Positions 14,192-14,444 of a stretch of DNA of 14,444 nt are shown piece after piece. The stretch's first letter is position 1, and each line of letters starts with the position of its first letter. The notes under the pieces are model-generated. The model made no database searches. It was not told the origin of the DNA and saw only the letters and a list, made by a program, of their open reading frames with translations. Origin of the DNA: Opitutia bacterium (GTDB lineage: Bacteria; Verrucomicrobiota; Verrucomicrobiae; Opitutales; UBA953). The DNA is taken from the NCBI GenBank assembly GCA_004558035.1, contig SFEJ01000039.1, positions 1 to 14,444 on the forward strand, written 5' to 3'. A program made the position numbers and the translations under genes.

Positions 14192-14229
14192 TTTGTCATT
14201 TAGCGAAGATTCGCGGGAACGTAGGGGAG

Positions 14230-14249
14230 AAGCGACATTCCTGTCGCTT
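14230..14249. repeat. Perfect 8-bp hairpin AAGCGACA-TTCC-TGTCGCTT
   Basis: The arms 14230-14237 and 14242-14249 are exact complements around TTCC. It lies near the centre of the spacer between the 79-bp arms, without a T-tract. Confidence 0.6.
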
Positions 14250-14305
14250 TGCCGAAATTGCTTAAAAGTATGTTCGCGGGAGCGTCGGGAATTTCCCCCC
14301 TCTTT

Positions 14306-14329
14306 TGAACGATATTCAACGGTCGTTCA
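14306..14329. promoter_or_regulatory. Inverted repeat TGAACGA-N10-TCGTTCA, operator-like
   Basis: Perfect 7-bp arms at 14306-14312 and 14323-14329 with a 10-base spacer. The centre-to-centre distance of 17 bases is close to a helical multiple seen for dimeric repressors. No gene is seen directly downstream inside the window, so its target is unknown. Confidence 0.3.
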
Positions 14330-14365
14330 GTTTCTTTTGTTTATGCGGCTTCGGAGGCGTTTCCC

Positions 14366-14444
14366 CCTCGGTATTCGTAATCGGAGGGACGGCGAAAGGC
14401 GGAGGAAGGAAGAAAGCTTGAAGGGGCGTTTCAGCGGGCGGATT
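14366..14444 (+). repeat. Right arm of the perfect 79-bp inverted repeat (continues to the window end)
   Basis: Exact complement of 14069-14147. A frame starting at ATG 14343 stays open through it to the last base (34 codons, very Arg-rich), but the same frame exists in the other copy, so I treat it as a property of the repeat rather than a gene. Confidence 0.93.

Noticed and set aside
668..14220. GGGAACG as a Chi or KOPS-type polar signal
   Set aside because: The two orientations occur at similar frequency (about 25 and 19) along a co-oriented gene row, which does not fit a strand-skewed signal. A whole-replicon count would still be needed to settle it.
14343..14444. Start of a new + strand gene at ATG 14343
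   Set aside because: The frame is contained almost wholly in the right arm of the inverted repeat and has an identical, start-less counterpart in the left arm. It is better explained as repeat sequence.

Overview
The window is G+C-rich DNA in which every recognised gene lies on the + strand. It looks chromosomal and comes from a diderm (outer-membrane) bacterium: it carries an autotransporter beta-barrel, the lipid A gene lpxI, lgt, and a type III glutamine synthetase. No gene has a convincing Shine-Dalgarno sequence, and several intergenic gaps hold degenerate short-period repeats. My best guess is the PVC group (Verrucomicrobiota/Lentisphaerota, perhaps a gut Opitutales-like organism). That placement is inference from style, not from a marker gene.

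Layout. 1-2722: 3' part of a large autotransporter, cut by the window start. 2832-3809: ribF (FMN/FAD synthesis). 3935-6326: fatty-acid synthesis cluster fabG-acpP-fabF, closed by a strong terminator at 6346-6381. 6509-7489: nadA (NAD synthesis). 7660-8523: lpxI (lipid A). 8611-9489: lgt (lipoprotein acylation). 9530-10597: an Mrp/ApbC-type P-loop ATPase without the usual CxxC, closed by a terminator at 10645-10681. 10984-13173: glnN (type III glutamine synthetase) behind an AT-rich leader with a 52-bp tandem duplication and a good promoter. 13328-13771: tsaE (tRNA t6A). 13772-14444: 673 bases without a gene, dense in repeats and including a perfect 79-bp inverted repeat that reaches the last base of the window.

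How the genes fit together. FabG, AcpP and FabF make acyl-ACP chains. LpxI acts on the acylated lipid A precursor and Lgt lipidates prolipoproteins, so much of the window serves envelope building. RibF and NadA supply flavin and nicotinamide cofactors, and GlnN assimilates ammonia. Terminators split the row into at least four units: fab cluster, nadA to mrp, glnN, tsaE.

The most unusual signal is not a gene. The heptamer GGGAACG (longer form GCGGGAACG) or its complement occurs about 44 times by hand count, in both orientations, in all reading frames and in the gaps. It appears to dictate synonymous codon choice and sits in the stems of terminator-like hairpins, much as DNA uptake sequences do in other bacteria. 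Other points of note are the 79-bp inverted repeat, heptad repeats in front of fabG, fabF, lpxI and lgt, a shared GACG-N4-CGTC element before fabF and glnN, and the Mrp protein with Asn in place of both cluster cysteines.
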